DNA of 64,000 bases, taken from the NCBI RefSeq assembly GCF_003387075.1, contig NZ_QUMQ01000001.1:9007910-9071909 (forward strand), read 5' to 3'. Source of the stretch: Asanoa ferruginea. GTDB lineage: Bacteria; Actinomycetota; Actinomycetes; Mycobacteriales; Micromonosporaceae. Positions 44,019 through 52,952 of the stretch are shown here, piece by piece; positions within the stretch are counted from its first letter, which is position 1, and each line of letters begins with the position of its first letter. The notes beneath the pieces are model-generated. The model was not told the origin of the DNA. It made no database searches and was given only the letters and a program-made list of their open reading frames with translations. Both the position numbers and the translations under genes were made by a program.

Positions 44019-46127
44019 TTGACCGACGTCACCACCCTCCAGCAGGAGATCGCGACCGAGCAGAAGCACGTCGACCGGGTCTACGCCCGGGTCGCCGAGC
44101 TGCGCACGGAGGCCGCGCGCGCGGAGCGCGAGGGCTACCGGCAGGCGTCGGTCGGCAATTTCGGCGCGCTGGTCGAACGTGACGCGTTCGTTTTCCACGC
44201 CGCCCGGCGGCGCTACCTGCTCGACGCCGAACACGAAGGGCTGGTGTTCGGCCGGCTCGACCTGCTCGGCGGCGCCAGCTTCCACGTCGGCCGGCTCGGC
44301 GTCCGCGGCGAGAACGCGGAGACCCTGGTGGTCGACTGGCGGGCACCCGCGGCGGCGGCGTTCTACCAGGCGACAGCGGCCGAGCCGCAGGGCGTGATCC
44401 GGCGGCGCATGATCCAGTCGTCCGGCGAGAAGGTCACCGGCATCGAAGACGACCTGCTCGACCCCGACGCGGCGCCCGAGCAGATGCGGGTGGTCGGCGA
44501 CGGCGCGCTGCTCGCCTCGCTGTCGAAGGCGACCGGGCGCGGCATGCGCGACATCGTGGCCACCATCCAGCAGGAGCAGGACCAGGCCATCCGGTCCCCC
44601 GGCGGCGGCGTCACGATCGTGTCCGGCGGCCCCGGCACCGGCAAGACCGCGGTGGCCCTGCACCGCGCCGCCTACCTGCTCTACTCCGACCGCAACCGCT
44701 TCGCCGGCGGCGGCATCCTGGTGGTCGGCCCGTCGACCGTCTTCGTCGAATACATCGCGTCGGTGCTGCCGTCGCTGGGCGAGGAGTCGGCGACGCTGCG
44801 CTCGCTCGGCACGCTGGTGCCGGGCTGGTCGGCGACCCGCACCGACCCGGGCCCGGTCGCGGCGGTCAAGGGCTCGCTGCGGATCCGCCGGGTGCTCGAG
44901 CGGGCCTCCCACGACGCGGTGCCCGACGGCCCGACCTCGCTGCGCCTGCTCTACCGGGGCACCCTGCTGCGGCTCGACCGCAACGCGCTGGACCGGATCC
45001 GGACCCGGGCGCTGCCCCGCGGCGCCCGCCGCAACGAGGTGCGCCGCGCCGGCATCGACGGGCTCTTCGACGCCCTCTGGGCGCAGGCGCTGGAGCAGAA
45101 GATCCCGGGCCTGCCGAAGCGGGCCGAGTTCGAGGACACCCTGGCCGAGCGCGAAGACTTCCGCTCGTTCATCAAGGAGTGGTGGCCCCGGCTGCGCCCC
45201 CGGCACGTGCTGGCCTGGCTGGCCGACCCGGCCCGGCTGCGCCGCTACGGGCAGGGCCTGCTGGCACCGGCCGAGGTCGACCTGCTGGCCGGCGCCTTCG
45301 ACATCGAGAACCCGACGATCGCCGACATCGCCCTGCTCGACGAGCTCGACGAGCTGCTCGGCCGGCCCAGGCAGCCGGCCCGGGCCCAGCGCAACCCGTT
45401 CCACGTGGCGGGCGGCGTCTACGAGGTCAGCACGTCCGGCGAGCGGGCCCGCGCGGCCCGGGCCGCCGCGACCCAACGGCCCGACGACTACCGCGAGTAC
45501 GCCCACGTGGTGGTCGACGAGTCGCAGGACGTCACCCCGATGCAGTGGCGGATGCTGGGCCGGCGCGGGCGGCTGGCGTCGTGGACGATCGTCGGCGACC
45601 CGGCGCAGACGGCCTGGACCGGCGACGTCGAGGAACTCGACCGGGCCCGCGACCGGGCGCTGGGTTCGCGACCCCGCAACGCCTACTCGCTGACCACCAA
45701 CTACCGCAACTCGGCGGAGATCTTCGAGGTCGCCGCGGCCGAGATCCGCACGATCGCGCCCGACCTGCCGCTGCCGGTCGCCGTGCGGTCGACCGGTGTC
45801 CCGCCGGTCGCGCTCGCGGTGCCGGCCGCCGACCTGCCCGACGCGGTGCGCTCCTCGGTCACCGACGTGCTCGGCGAGGTCGAGGGGACGGTCGGCGTGA
45901 TCACGGCGGTGGCCCGGGTCGGCGAGGTCGCCGGCTGGCTGGCCGAGATCGGCGACCCGCGGCTCCAGGTGGTGACCAGTCTCCAGGCCAAGGGCATGGA
46001 ATACGACGGCGTCGTGCTGGTCGCTCCGGACGAGATCCGGGCGGGTGGCGCGGCGGGCGTACGCACGCTCTACGTCGCCCTGTCCCGCGCCACCCAGCGG
46101 TTGGTGACCGTCGACGTCACTGCCTGA
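44019..46127 (+). CDS. HelD/HelR-like RNA polymerase recycling ATPase
   Basis: 702 residues of the UvrD/Rep-like superfamily I group that includes HelD and HelR. Walker A is GGPGTGKTAV near residues 203-212, Walker B VVVDESQD near 500, with later motifs GDPAQTAW, TNYRNS and SLQAKGMEYDGV. An N-terminal coiled region (about 1-60) fits the arm that enters the RNA polymerase channel. HelR-like proteins displace rifamycin-type drugs and recycle stalled polymerase. GAGGAG is eight bases before the TTG at 44019, preferred over an upstream TTG at 43971. Its stop overlaps the convergent propeller gene. Confidence 0.85.
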   Translation: MTDVTTLQQEIATEQKHVDRVYARVAELRTEAARAEREGYRQASVGNFGALVERDAFVFHAARRRYLLDAEHEGLVFGRLDLLGGASFHVGRLGVRGENAETLVVDWRAPAAAAFYQATAAEPQGVIRRRMIQSSGEKVTGIEDDLLDPDAAPEQMRVVGDGALLASLSKATGRGMRDIVATIQQEQDQAIRSPGGGVTIVSGGPGTGKTAVALHRAAYLLYSDRNRFAGGGILVVGPSTVFVEYIASVLPSLGEESATLRSLGTLVPGWSATRTDPGPVAAVKGSLRIRRVLERASHDAVPDGPTSLRLLYRGTLLRLDRNALDRIRTRALPRGARRNEVRRAGIDGLFDALWAQALEQKIPGLPKRAEFEDTLAEREDFRSFIKEWWPRLRPRHVLAWLADPARLRRYGQGLLAPAEVDLLAGAFDIENPTIADIALLDELDELLGRPRQPARAQRNPFHVAGGVYEVSTSGERARAARAAATQRPDDYREYAHVVVDESQDVTPMQWRMLGRRGRLASWTIVGDPAQTAWTGDVEELDRARDRALGSRPRNAYSLTTNYRNSAEIFEVAAAEIRTIAPDLPLPVAVRSTGVPPVALAVPAADLPDAVRSSVTDVLGEVEGTVGVITAVARVGEVAGWLAEIGDPRLQVVTSLQAKGMEYDGVVLVAPDEIRAGGAAGVRTLYVALSRATQRLVTVDVTA

Positions 46128-47037
46128 CGGCGACCGCCGTGTAGGTCGTGTCCGCGGCCGGTGGGGTCGTGAAGCGGGCGTTGGGTAGGTAGAGCCGCTT
46201 GCCGTACGCGGCGATGGTGGTCGGCACGTCAAAACCCGGGCTGGTGATCCGGCGGACCACGGCGCCCCGGGTGCCGGCCCGGTTGAGGTCGACGACGGCG
46301 ATCTGGTTGAGCCGGTTCTGCACCACGTAGAGGGTGCGCCCGTCGAGCCAGAGCCCGTCGCCGTTGGTCAGCACCTCGCCGCCGAGGTCGACCTGCTTCG
46401 TGCCGCCGGTGTCCGGGTCGACCACGAACAGCAGGCCGGTGTTGGACTGGACGATCAGCAGGTTGCGGCCGTCGGGCGTACGCGCGATGCCGTTGGCGTT
46501 GGTGGCTCCCGGGGTGAAGACGAAGTCGCCGGTCAGCGGGACGGTCGTGAACGTGTCGCGCTTGGTGGACACGCGGTAGAGCACGGGGTTCTGCGAGTCG
46601 GTGAACCAGGCCGCGTCGGGCGTCAGGATCACGTCGTTGACGAAGCTGGTCGCGTCGGTGAAGTTCCAGATCTTCAGGGTGGCGCCGGTGCGGGCGTCGG
46701 CGACCCGGCCGTCGCCGCTGCCGGCGCCGGCGACGAACAGCCGGCCCCGCTGGTCGAGCTTGAGGCCGAGCGACCCGGCGCCGAAGCCCGGGTTGATGAT
46801 CTCCCCCCGGCCGGTGACCAGGCTGGCGCGGTAGATGGCGCCCGTCGCACGGGAGCCGAAATAGGCGTAGGGGACCTTGCCGATGGCGATCCCCTCGGGC
46901 TGGAACCCGTTGGGCAGTGCGATGGTGCTCGGGAACAGGGTCTTCTCGTGTGCGGTCGCGGTGCTGGCCGGTCCAAGCAGGGTTGCGGTCAGAGCCGCGG
47001 TCAGTCCCAGTGCGATGGTGGCTAGCCGATGGCGCAC
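46117..47037 (-). CDS. Secreted beta-propeller (SMP-30/NHL-like) protein
   Basis: 306 residues. A signal peptide (LATIALGLTAALTATLLGPAST) leads to repeated strands in a propeller layout (YAYFGSRATGAIYRASL, SLGLKLDQRGRLFVAGAG, TDSQNPVLYRVSTKRD, NGDGLWLDGRTLYVVQN). It resembles SMP-30/gluconolactonase-like proteins, although catalytic ligands cannot be assigned. AGGAG is eight bases before the GTG at 47037. Function unknown; extracellular. Confidence 0.82.
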   Translation of the reverse strand: MRHRLATIALGLTAALTATLLGPASTATAHEKTLFPSTIALPNGFQPEGIAIGKVPYAYFGSRATGAIYRASLVTGRGEIINPGFGAGSLGLKLDQRGRLFVAGAGSGDGRVADARTGATLKIWNFTDATSFVNDVILTPDAAWFTDSQNPVLYRVSTKRDTFTTVPLTGDFVFTPGATNANGIARTPDGRNLLIVQSNTGLLFVVDPDTGGTKQVDLGGEVLTNGDGLWLDGRTLYVVQNRLNQIAVVDLNRAGTRGAVVRRITSPGFDVPTTIAAYGKRLYLPNARFTTPPAADTTYTAVAVRQ

Positions 47038-47097
47038 GATGGATTCTCCTCTCGACGACCTCCGTTCAGAAATTCACGCACGTCAGCCCGGATGGGT

Positions 47098-47673
47098 TCA
47101 GCCGACCTGCGGCGGCGGGATCGGCGCACCGCTCGCGAGGAGGTCGATCAGGGCGGCCAGCCGCTTCTTCCGGGCGGCCGGGCTGGGTGCGCTGGTCAGC
47201 TTGAGGATGACCGCGTAGCGGCTGGTCTTGTCGAGCCCGGCGAACCGCGTTTCGGCGGCGGTGTGTCCGGCGAGCGCCGCCGCGAGGTCGTCCGGAACAA
47301 CGGCGTCGCGCTGGGCCGGGTAGGCGGCGGCCCACCGGCCGTCGGCCTTGGCCGCCTCGATCTGCGCGAACCCGGCCGCCCGCATCCGACCGGCGGCGAC
47401 CAGCGCCTCGGCGCGGTCCACATTGACCTGTGACCAGCGGGCTCCCTTGCGCCGGGGCGAGTAGCGCTGGAGGAAATGCGCGGCGTCGAGCCCGCGCCGC
47501 TGGCTGTCGATCCACCCGAAACAGATCGCGACGTCGCCGGCCTCGTGTGCGGAGATCGTCGGCGTGGCGGCGCCCTTCTTGGCGATCGTCAGCCACGCCT
47601 CGCCGGCGCTCTCGTGGTGGTCGGCCAGCCAGGCCTCCCAGTCGGCCACGGAACGAAAGGTCATCGGCTCCAT
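47098..47673 (-). CDS. YdeI/OmpD-associated family protein
   Basis: 191 residues of the YdeI (OmpD-associated) family: FRSVADWEAWLADHHESAGEAWLTIAKKG opens, CFGWIDSQRRGLDAAHFLQRYSPRRKGARWSQVN follows, and the helical tail is typical. TAGGGT lies seven bases before the ATG at 47673, so a leaderless start is likely. Role of the family is poorly known; it is not membrane-bound. It is divergent from the copper ATPase gene with 49 bp between. Confidence 0.88.
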   Translation of the reverse strand: MEPMTFRSVADWEAWLADHHESAGEAWLTIAKKGAATPTISAHEAGDVAICFGWIDSQRRGLDAAHFLQRYSPRRKGARWSQVNVDRAEALVAAGRMRAAGFAQIEAAKADGRWAAAYPAQRDAVVPDDLAAALAGHTAAETRFAGLDKTSRYAVILKLTSAPSPAARKKRLAALIDLLASGAPIPPPQVG

Positions 47674-47722
47674 GCCGGCGACCCTACCGAGCCGGATCCG
47701 CTCGCCGGGAGACCATGACCTC

Positions 47723-49708
47723 ATGCGGCAGCACGACCAGCACGCCGGGCACGATCCCGACCAGTTCCGGCGCAAGCTGTGGCTGTCGCTGGCCCTGACC
47801 ATCCCGATCGTGGTGACCAGCGACTCGGTGATGGACTGGTTCGGCTACTCGATCGACTTTCCGGGCATCGGGTGGGTCGCGCCGGTGCTGGGTTCGATCG
47901 TCTTCTTCTACGGCGGCTGGCCGTTCCTGGCCGGCGCGGTCCGGGAGCTCCGCGACCGCACGCCCGGGATGATGCTGCTCATCTCGATGGCGATCACAGT
48001 GGCCTACACGGCGTCGCTGGCCAACGCGGCCGGCGCGTTCGACCTCGACTTCTGGTGGGAACTGGCCGCGCTGGTGACCATCATGCTGCTCGGCCACTGG
48101 CAGGAGCTCAAGGCGGTCGGCCAGGCCCGCGGCGCGCTGGCCGCGCTGGCCGCCCTGCTGCCCGATGACGCCGAGCGGGTGACCGCCGCCGGGGTGGAGA
48201 CCGTGCCGGTGGCCGCGCTGGCGCTCGGCGACGTCGTGCTGGTGCGTCCCGGCGCCCGGGTGCCGGCCGACGGCCGGGTCGTCGAGGGTGCGGCCGAAGT
48301 GGACGAGTCGATGATCACGGGCGAGTCCAGGCCGGTGTCGCGCGGCCCCGACGACCGGGTGGTGGCCGGAACCGTGGTCACCGACGCGGCGCTGCGGCTG
48401 CGGGTCGACGCGGTCGGCGCCGACACCGCGCTGGCCGGGATCCAGCGGCTCGTCGCCCAGGCACAGGCGTCCGGCGGCCGGGCCCAGGCGCTGGCCGACC
48501 GGTTCGCCGCCTGGCTTTTCTACGTCGCGACCACGGTCGGCGTGCTCACCTTCGTCGCGTGGTGGGCGGCCGGCGACCTCGACGCGTCGGTGTCGCGCTC
48601 GGTCACCGTGCTGGTGATCGCCTGTCCGCACGCGCTGGGCCTGGCCATCCCGCTGGTGGTCGCGCTGTCGACGGCGCTGTCCGCGCGGGCCGGCATCCTG
48701 GTGAAGGACCGGCTCGCGCTGGAGCGGATGCGGGTCGTCGACGCGGTGCTGTTCGACAAGACCGGCACGCTGACCAAGGGCGCCCACACGGTCACCGGCG
48801 TGGCCGCGGTCGACGGCGTGACCGAGCAGCAGGTGCTGCGCTGGGGCGGCGGGGTCGAGGCCGACAGCGAGCACCCGCTGGCCAAGGCGATCGTCACGGC
48901 CGCCGGGGATCCGGCCCCGGCCACGGATTTTCGCTCGCTGACCGGGCGGGGTGTGCGGGCCACGATCGATGGCACGGCGTACGCCGTCGGCGGCCCGGCC
49001 CTGCTCCGCGAGTTGCGTCTGGAGGCACCGGCCGGCCTCGGCGCGGGTTGGGCCGATCGCGGCGCCGCGGTGCTGCACCTGGTGCGGTTGGCCGGCGACG
49101 GCGGGCCGGCCCGGGTGCTGGGCGCGTTCGCCCTCGAGGACGAGGTGCGGCCGGAGGCGCGGGAGGCCGTCGACGAGTTGCGGGCCGAGGGGATCCGGAC
49201 GATCGCGATGATCACCGGTGATTCGCGTGCGGTGGCCGAGGCGGTCGCCGCCGAACTCGGGATCGACGAGGTCTTCGCCGAGGTGCTGCCGGCCGACAAG
49301 GACCGCGCGGTGGCCGACCTGAGGGCCCGCGGGCTGCGGGTGGCGATGGTCGGCGACGGCGTCAACGACGCGCCGGCCCTGGCTCGGGCCGACGTCGGCA
49401 TCGCGATCGGCGCCGGCACGGACGTGGCGATCGAGTCCGCCGGCGTGGTGCTGGCCTCGTCGGACCCGCGCGGCGTCGTCGGGACGATCCGGTTGTCGCG
49501 GGCGGCGTACCGGAAAATGATCCAGAATTTGGTCTGGGCCGCCGGCTACAACGTGGTGGCGATCCCGCTGGCGGCGGGCGTGCTCTTCTGGGCGGGCGTG
49601 ACGCTCAGCCCGGCCATCGCCGCGGTGCTGATGTCGGCGTCGACCGTCCTGGTTGCGCTCAACGCTCAGTTGCTCCGCCGCGTCCGGCTGACTCCCCAAC
49701 AGCCGTAG
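47723..49708 (+). CDS. P1B-type heavy-metal ATPase with CPH motif, probable copper exporter
   Basis: 661 residues. The membrane metal motif is C301-P302-H303, the CPH type that marks CopB-like P1B-3 pumps rather than the CPC of CopA. Other ATPase motifs are TGES, D345-KTGT (phosphorylation site), SEHPLAKA and GDGVNDAPA. The N-terminus is short with a His-rich stretch (MRQHDQHAGHD) in place of an HMA domain. It probably exports Cu(I)/Cu(II) or related metal; exact ion unproven. No CsoR or CueR-like regulator is adjacent. Confidence 0.9.
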   Translation: MRQHDQHAGHDPDQFRRKLWLSLALTIPIVVTSDSVMDWFGYSIDFPGIGWVAPVLGSIVFFYGGWPFLAGAVRELRDRTPGMMLLISMAITVAYTASLANAAGAFDLDFWWELAALVTIMLLGHWQELKAVGQARGALAALAALLPDDAERVTAAGVETVPVAALALGDVVLVRPGARVPADGRVVEGAAEVDESMITGESRPVSRGPDDRVVAGTVVTDAALRLRVDAVGADTALAGIQRLVAQAQASGGRAQALADRFAAWLFYVATTVGVLTFVAWWAAGDLDASVSRSVTVLVIACPHALGLAIPLVVALSTALSARAGILVKDRLALERMRVVDAVLFDKTGTLTKGAHTVTGVAAVDGVTEQQVLRWGGGVEADSEHPLAKAIVTAAGDPAPATDFRSLTGRGVRATIDGTAYAVGGPALLRELRLEAPAGLGAGWADRGAAVLHLVRLAGDGGPARVLGAFALEDEVRPEAREAVDELRAEGIRTIAMITGDSRAVAEAVAAELGIDEVFAEVLPADKDRAVADLRARGLRVAMVGDGVNDAPALARADVGIAIGAGTDVAIESAGVVLASSDPRGVVGTIRLSRAAYRKMIQNLVWAAGYNVVAIPLAAGVLFWAGVTLSPAIAAVLMSASTVLVALNAQLLRRVRLTPQQP

Positions 49709-49823
49709 CCCGCCCGCGACTTCCTTCAGTGGTGTGGCAAGGCCGTGGCAAGGCACCAGCGCGAAGATCACCCGAGGTTGGCCGCGGCAAAGGACGCCGG
49801 TGCCACGGGAAGGTCGGAGAACG

Positions 49824-50252
49824 ATGGTCGCCAGAATTGTGAAGCGTGTCGCCGCCGGGCTCATCGGCACGGCGATCGCCATGGTCGCTGCCGCCACACC
49901 GGCCAGCGCGGCGTACTCGTATGAGTGGGATGACGGGGTTGCCAGCGGCGCGCCGGGAAACGCGAAGGTCTCCTGCGTCGAAACCAGCAACACGTTTGTG
50001 TGTATCGAGCCGTACGGGGACAAGATCTTCGTGAAAGATCTGTGGCCCGACCACGCCTCGTCGGTCGCCCGCTGGTACACCAGTTACGGCCGCTGGGGGA
50101 CCTGCCGTAACTCTCTTGGCGCCGATCACTGGGCGGTCTGCAATAAAGACTTCAAAGAAGGCTATTACTTGACCGTCCGTGCGACCCAGTACGACGGCGA
50201 AACCAAGAAGTGGGTAGGACCCGAATCGGGAGACATCGTCATCCTCATGTGA
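49824..50252 (+). CDS. Small secreted cysteine-containing protein, unknown function
   Basis: 142 residues. The signal peptide (MVARIVKRVAAGLIGTAIAMVA then ASAA) gives a mature protein of about 112 residues with four cysteines (VSCVE, FVCIE, GTCRN, AVCNK), suited to two disulfides. GGAGA precedes the ATG. Codons in the last third include several A/T-ending ones (e.g. around 50140-50180), unlike its GC-rich neighbours, a possible sign of transfer. No family recognised. Confidence 0.75.
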   Translation: MVARIVKRVAAGLIGTAIAMVAAATPASAAYSYEWDDGVASGAPGNAKVSCVETSNTFVCIEPYGDKIFVKDLWPDHASSVARWYTSYGRWGTCRNSLGADHWAVCNKDFKEGYYLTVRATQYDGETKKWVGPESGDIVILM

Positions 50253-50280
50253 ACGGACCCCGGGGCGGCTGGCCATGACG

Positions 50281-52818
50281 TCAGTCGTCGGCCAGGGCGG
50301 CGATCACCGGTAGGCGGGCCGCGCGGCGGGCCGGGAGGACCGCGGCCAGCAGAGCGGCACCCGCCGCGGCGAGCACGACCAGGGTGAGCTGGCCGACCGG
50401 GATGACCGGCACGCCGTGGCCGTAGGTGTCGATCAGGGCGGCCGCCGCCACCCAGCCCACGCCACCGCCGAGGGCCACGCCCGCCACCGCGCCGACGACC
50501 GCGATCAGGCCCGACTCCAGCAACAGCATGCCGCCCAGCTGGCGGCGGGACAGGCCGAAGGCGCGCATTGTCGCCGACTCGCGCCGGCGTTCGACCACCG
50601 ACAGCGAGAGCGTGTTTCCGATGCCGAACAGCGAGATCAGCACCGATATGCCGAGCAGGGCGGCGAAGATGCCGAGCAGCTCGTCGAGGGAGGCGGCCAG
50701 TTCGTCGGCCTCAGCGGCGCGGCTGGTCACCTGCACGACCGGGTAGGCGCGCAGCTCCGCGTCGACCAGCCGGCGACCGTCCTCCGTGGATACCCCCGGT
50801 GCCAGGTCGACCAGAATCTCCACGGCCGGGCGGTCGCCGTACGCCGTGGTGAAGGTGTCGAAACTGACCAGGGCCGAGCCGTCCAGCGGTGAGTCGTCGA
50901 ACAGGGCGACCACCCGCAGCGGGCCGAGGGTGCCGAACGGCACCGTCGAGCCGACCGTCAGGCCCTGGTCGGCGGCATACCCGCGGTTGAGCGCGACCGT
51001 GCCCGGCCCGAGCTCGTTCAGCGTGCCGGCGGTCACCTCCGGGCGGATCGCGCCGCGCAGCTGGTCGGGCGGCACCGCCGAGACCCGGGTGCGATCGCCG
51101 GCCAGCGGCGCCTCCGAGCGCACCTCGGCGACGGTCGCGAAGGCCGAATGCTTGCGCAGCGCCGGCGCCAGGCCGGGCGGCATGCCGGCGCGCATCGACT
51201 CGAAGGTGCCGTCGGTGCGGGCCCGGTTGAGGGTGAACTCGACCGGGAAGTTCTCGGTCAGCTCCTTGCCGCTCTGGTCGCGCGCGGTGGCCAGCAGCAC
51301 CGCGAACAGCGACATCAGCGCCACCCCGATGACCAGCGCGAGCGTGGTCGCGGCCGCGCGGCGCGGGTTGCGGCGGGCGTTCGCCACGGCCAGCGCCGGC
51401 ACGGTGCCGAACAGCCGGACCGGGACCCAGCCGACCATCGCGACCAACGGCGGCACGATCAGGGGGCCGGCGACGACCGCCGCGACGAACAGCAGCATCC
51501 CGCCGCCGAGCACCAACGGCAGGCCGGGGAAGCCGAGCGGGACGCCGCCGACGACGGCCAGCAGGCCCAGCGCGGCGAGCAGGGCCGAGGCGACCAGCCG
51601 GGCGGTGCGGCGGCCACCGGCCACCGCGCGCGGCTCGGACAGGGACGCGTCGCGCAGGGCCGCCAGCGGCGCGACCCGGCCGGCGGAGATGGCCGGGACC
51701 AGCGCGGAGACCACCGCCACGAAGGTGCCGAAGCCGACCGCGACCAGGAAGGTGGGCCAGCGGACGACCGGCGTGTGCAGGGGGATGTCGGTGGCGACCA
51801 GTTCGCGGCCCCAGATCAGGCCGTACCCGATGACCACGCTCATCACCAGGCCGCCCACCGACGCGACCAGGCCGAGCAGCAGTGCCTCGATCAGCACGGT
51901 CCCGGTGACCTGCCGGCGGGTCGCGCCGATCGCTCGCAGCAGGGCCAACTCGCGGGCGCGCTGTGCGGCCAGGATCGCGAACGTGTTGTAGATGACGAAC
52001 GCCGAGACGGTGACCGCGACGAGGCCGAAGCCGAGCAGGACGGCGACGAAGCCGGTGACGTACTTGCCGGCCTCGACGGCCAGCTTCTGGCGCAGTTGGG
52101 CGCCGGTCAGCACCGGGTAGGCGTGCCCGAGCGCCGCGGCGACCCGGTCCCGGAGCAGCGTCGCGGAGACGCCCGGCTTCGCGGCGACCACCACCTCGGC
52201 GAAGCGTTCGGTGCCGGTCAGCGCGGTCAGTTCGGCGTCGGTGAGTGCGGCCACGGTCGAGCCGCCGTAGAGCCGGTTGACGCCCAGGTCGAGCACCCCG
52301 ACCAGGGTCAGCGTGCGCGGCTGGCCGGCGGCGTCGAGCACCGTGACCGGGCCGCCGACGGTGAAGCCGGCCCGCTCGACGGTGGCCTTCTCCACCGCCA
52401 GCTCGCCGGGGCCGCGCGGCAGCCGGCCGGAGAGCAGGTCATAGGCGGCCATCGACGGTACGTCGGGCACCGACAGGCCGTAGCCGACGTGACCGTGGTC
52501 CATCATCAGCTTGCCGTCGCGGTCGAGCATGCTCAGCCAGGCCGCCATCCGGCCGTCGACGGCCGCGACCCCGTCGAGCGCGGCGATGGTGTCGACCGTG
52601 TCGCGCTCGGCCAGCAGGGCGGCCGGCTCGACCGCCACGTCGACGCCGCGGGCCGACCGGGCCAGGTCGTCGTAGAACGCGGCCCGGGCGGTGTCACCGT
52701 AGACGAGGGTGCCGGCGAGGAAGCCGACCCCGACCATCACCGCGAAACCGGTCAGCACGAGCCGGACGGCGTGCGCCCGGAAACCGGTGACGGCGAGGCG
52801 GAGCAGAGGCCGTTTCAC
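50281..52818 (-). CDS. FtsX-type ABC transporter permease, orphan
   Basis: 845 residues with two FtsX/MacB-type halves: a first membrane helix (LVLTGFAVMVGVGFLAG), a large outer domain, three helices near 270-380, a second set from about 490, and the closing three helices at 725-835. The conserved RELALLRAIGATRRQV and RRESATMRAFGLSRRQL motifs are seen. Such permeases usually come with an ATP-binding gene, but none adjoins. CAGACT is seven bases before the GTG at 52818. Substrate unknown; lipoprotein or antimicrobial export is possible. Confidence 0.9.
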   Translation of the reverse strand: MKRPLLRLAVTGFRAHAVRLVLTGFAVMVGVGFLAGTLVYGDTARAAFYDDLARSARGVDVAVEPAALLAERDTVDTIAALDGVAAVDGRMAAWLSMLDRDGKLMMDHGHVGYGLSVPDVPSMAAYDLLSGRLPRGPGELAVEKATVERAGFTVGGPVTVLDAAGQPRTLTLVGVLDLGVNRLYGGSTVAALTDAELTALTGTERFAEVVVAAKPGVSATLLRDRVAAALGHAYPVLTGAQLRQKLAVEAGKYVTGFVAVLLGFGLVAVTVSAFVIYNTFAILAAQRARELALLRAIGATRRQVTGTVLIEALLLGLVASVGGLVMSVVIGYGLIWGRELVATDIPLHTPVVRWPTFLVAVGFGTFVAVVSALVPAISAGRVAPLAALRDASLSEPRAVAGGRRTARLVASALLAALGLLAVVGGVPLGFPGLPLVLGGGMLLFVAAVVAGPLIVPPLVAMVGWVPVRLFGTVPALAVANARRNPRRAAATTLALVIGVALMSLFAVLLATARDQSGKELTENFPVEFTLNRARTDGTFESMRAGMPPGLAPALRKHSAFATVAEVRSEAPLAGDRTRVSAVPPDQLRGAIRPEVTAGTLNELGPGTVALNRGYAADQGLTVGSTVPFGTLGPLRVVALFDDSPLDGSALVSFDTFTTAYGDRPAVEILVDLAPGVSTEDGRRLVDAELRAYPVVQVTSRAAEADELAASLDELLGIFAALLGISVLISLFGIGNTLSLSVVERRRESATMRAFGLSRRQLGGMLLLESGLIAVVGAVAGVALGGGVGWVAAAALIDTYGHGVPVIPVGQLTLVVLAAAGAALLAAVLPARRAARLPVIAALADD

Positions 52819-52863
52819 GTCGCCCAGTCTGAACAACCGCCCCACGCGTCTTGCCGCGCCCCG

Positions 52864-52913
52864 CCTGTCGGCATGACGACAGGGTCGCCGGGCGGACAAT
52901 GGGAATGGTTCCC
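52864..52913. promoter_or_regulatory. Two short hairpins in the FtsX/CDF intergenic region
   Basis: CCTGTCG-N6-CGACAGG (52864-52883) and GGGAA-TGG-TTCCC (52901-52913) are perfect inverted repeats in the 327-bp divergent gap. They are possible operators or short RNA hairpins; nothing else supports a role. Confidence 0.35.
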
Positions 52914-52922
52914 GGTGTCACC

Positions 52923-52948
52923 TTTGCATACATAGCGATGTTTGCATA
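52923..52948 (+). promoter_or_regulatory. TTTGCATA direct repeats, probable promoter of the hairpin transcript
   Basis: TTTGCATA occurs at 52923-52930 and 52941-52948, an 18-bp period, in an A/T-rich island. The first gives a -35-like TTTGCA and the second leads into ATAAGAC, a -10-like element, placing a start close to 52955, where the long hairpin begins. They could equally bind a metal sensor. Confidence 0.4.
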
Positions 52949-52952
52949 AGAC

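Noticed and set aside
43692..46232. 846-residue minus-strand ORF across the HelR-like gene
   Set aside because: Shadow frame; the plus-strand ATPase has Walker motifs and a ribosome site.
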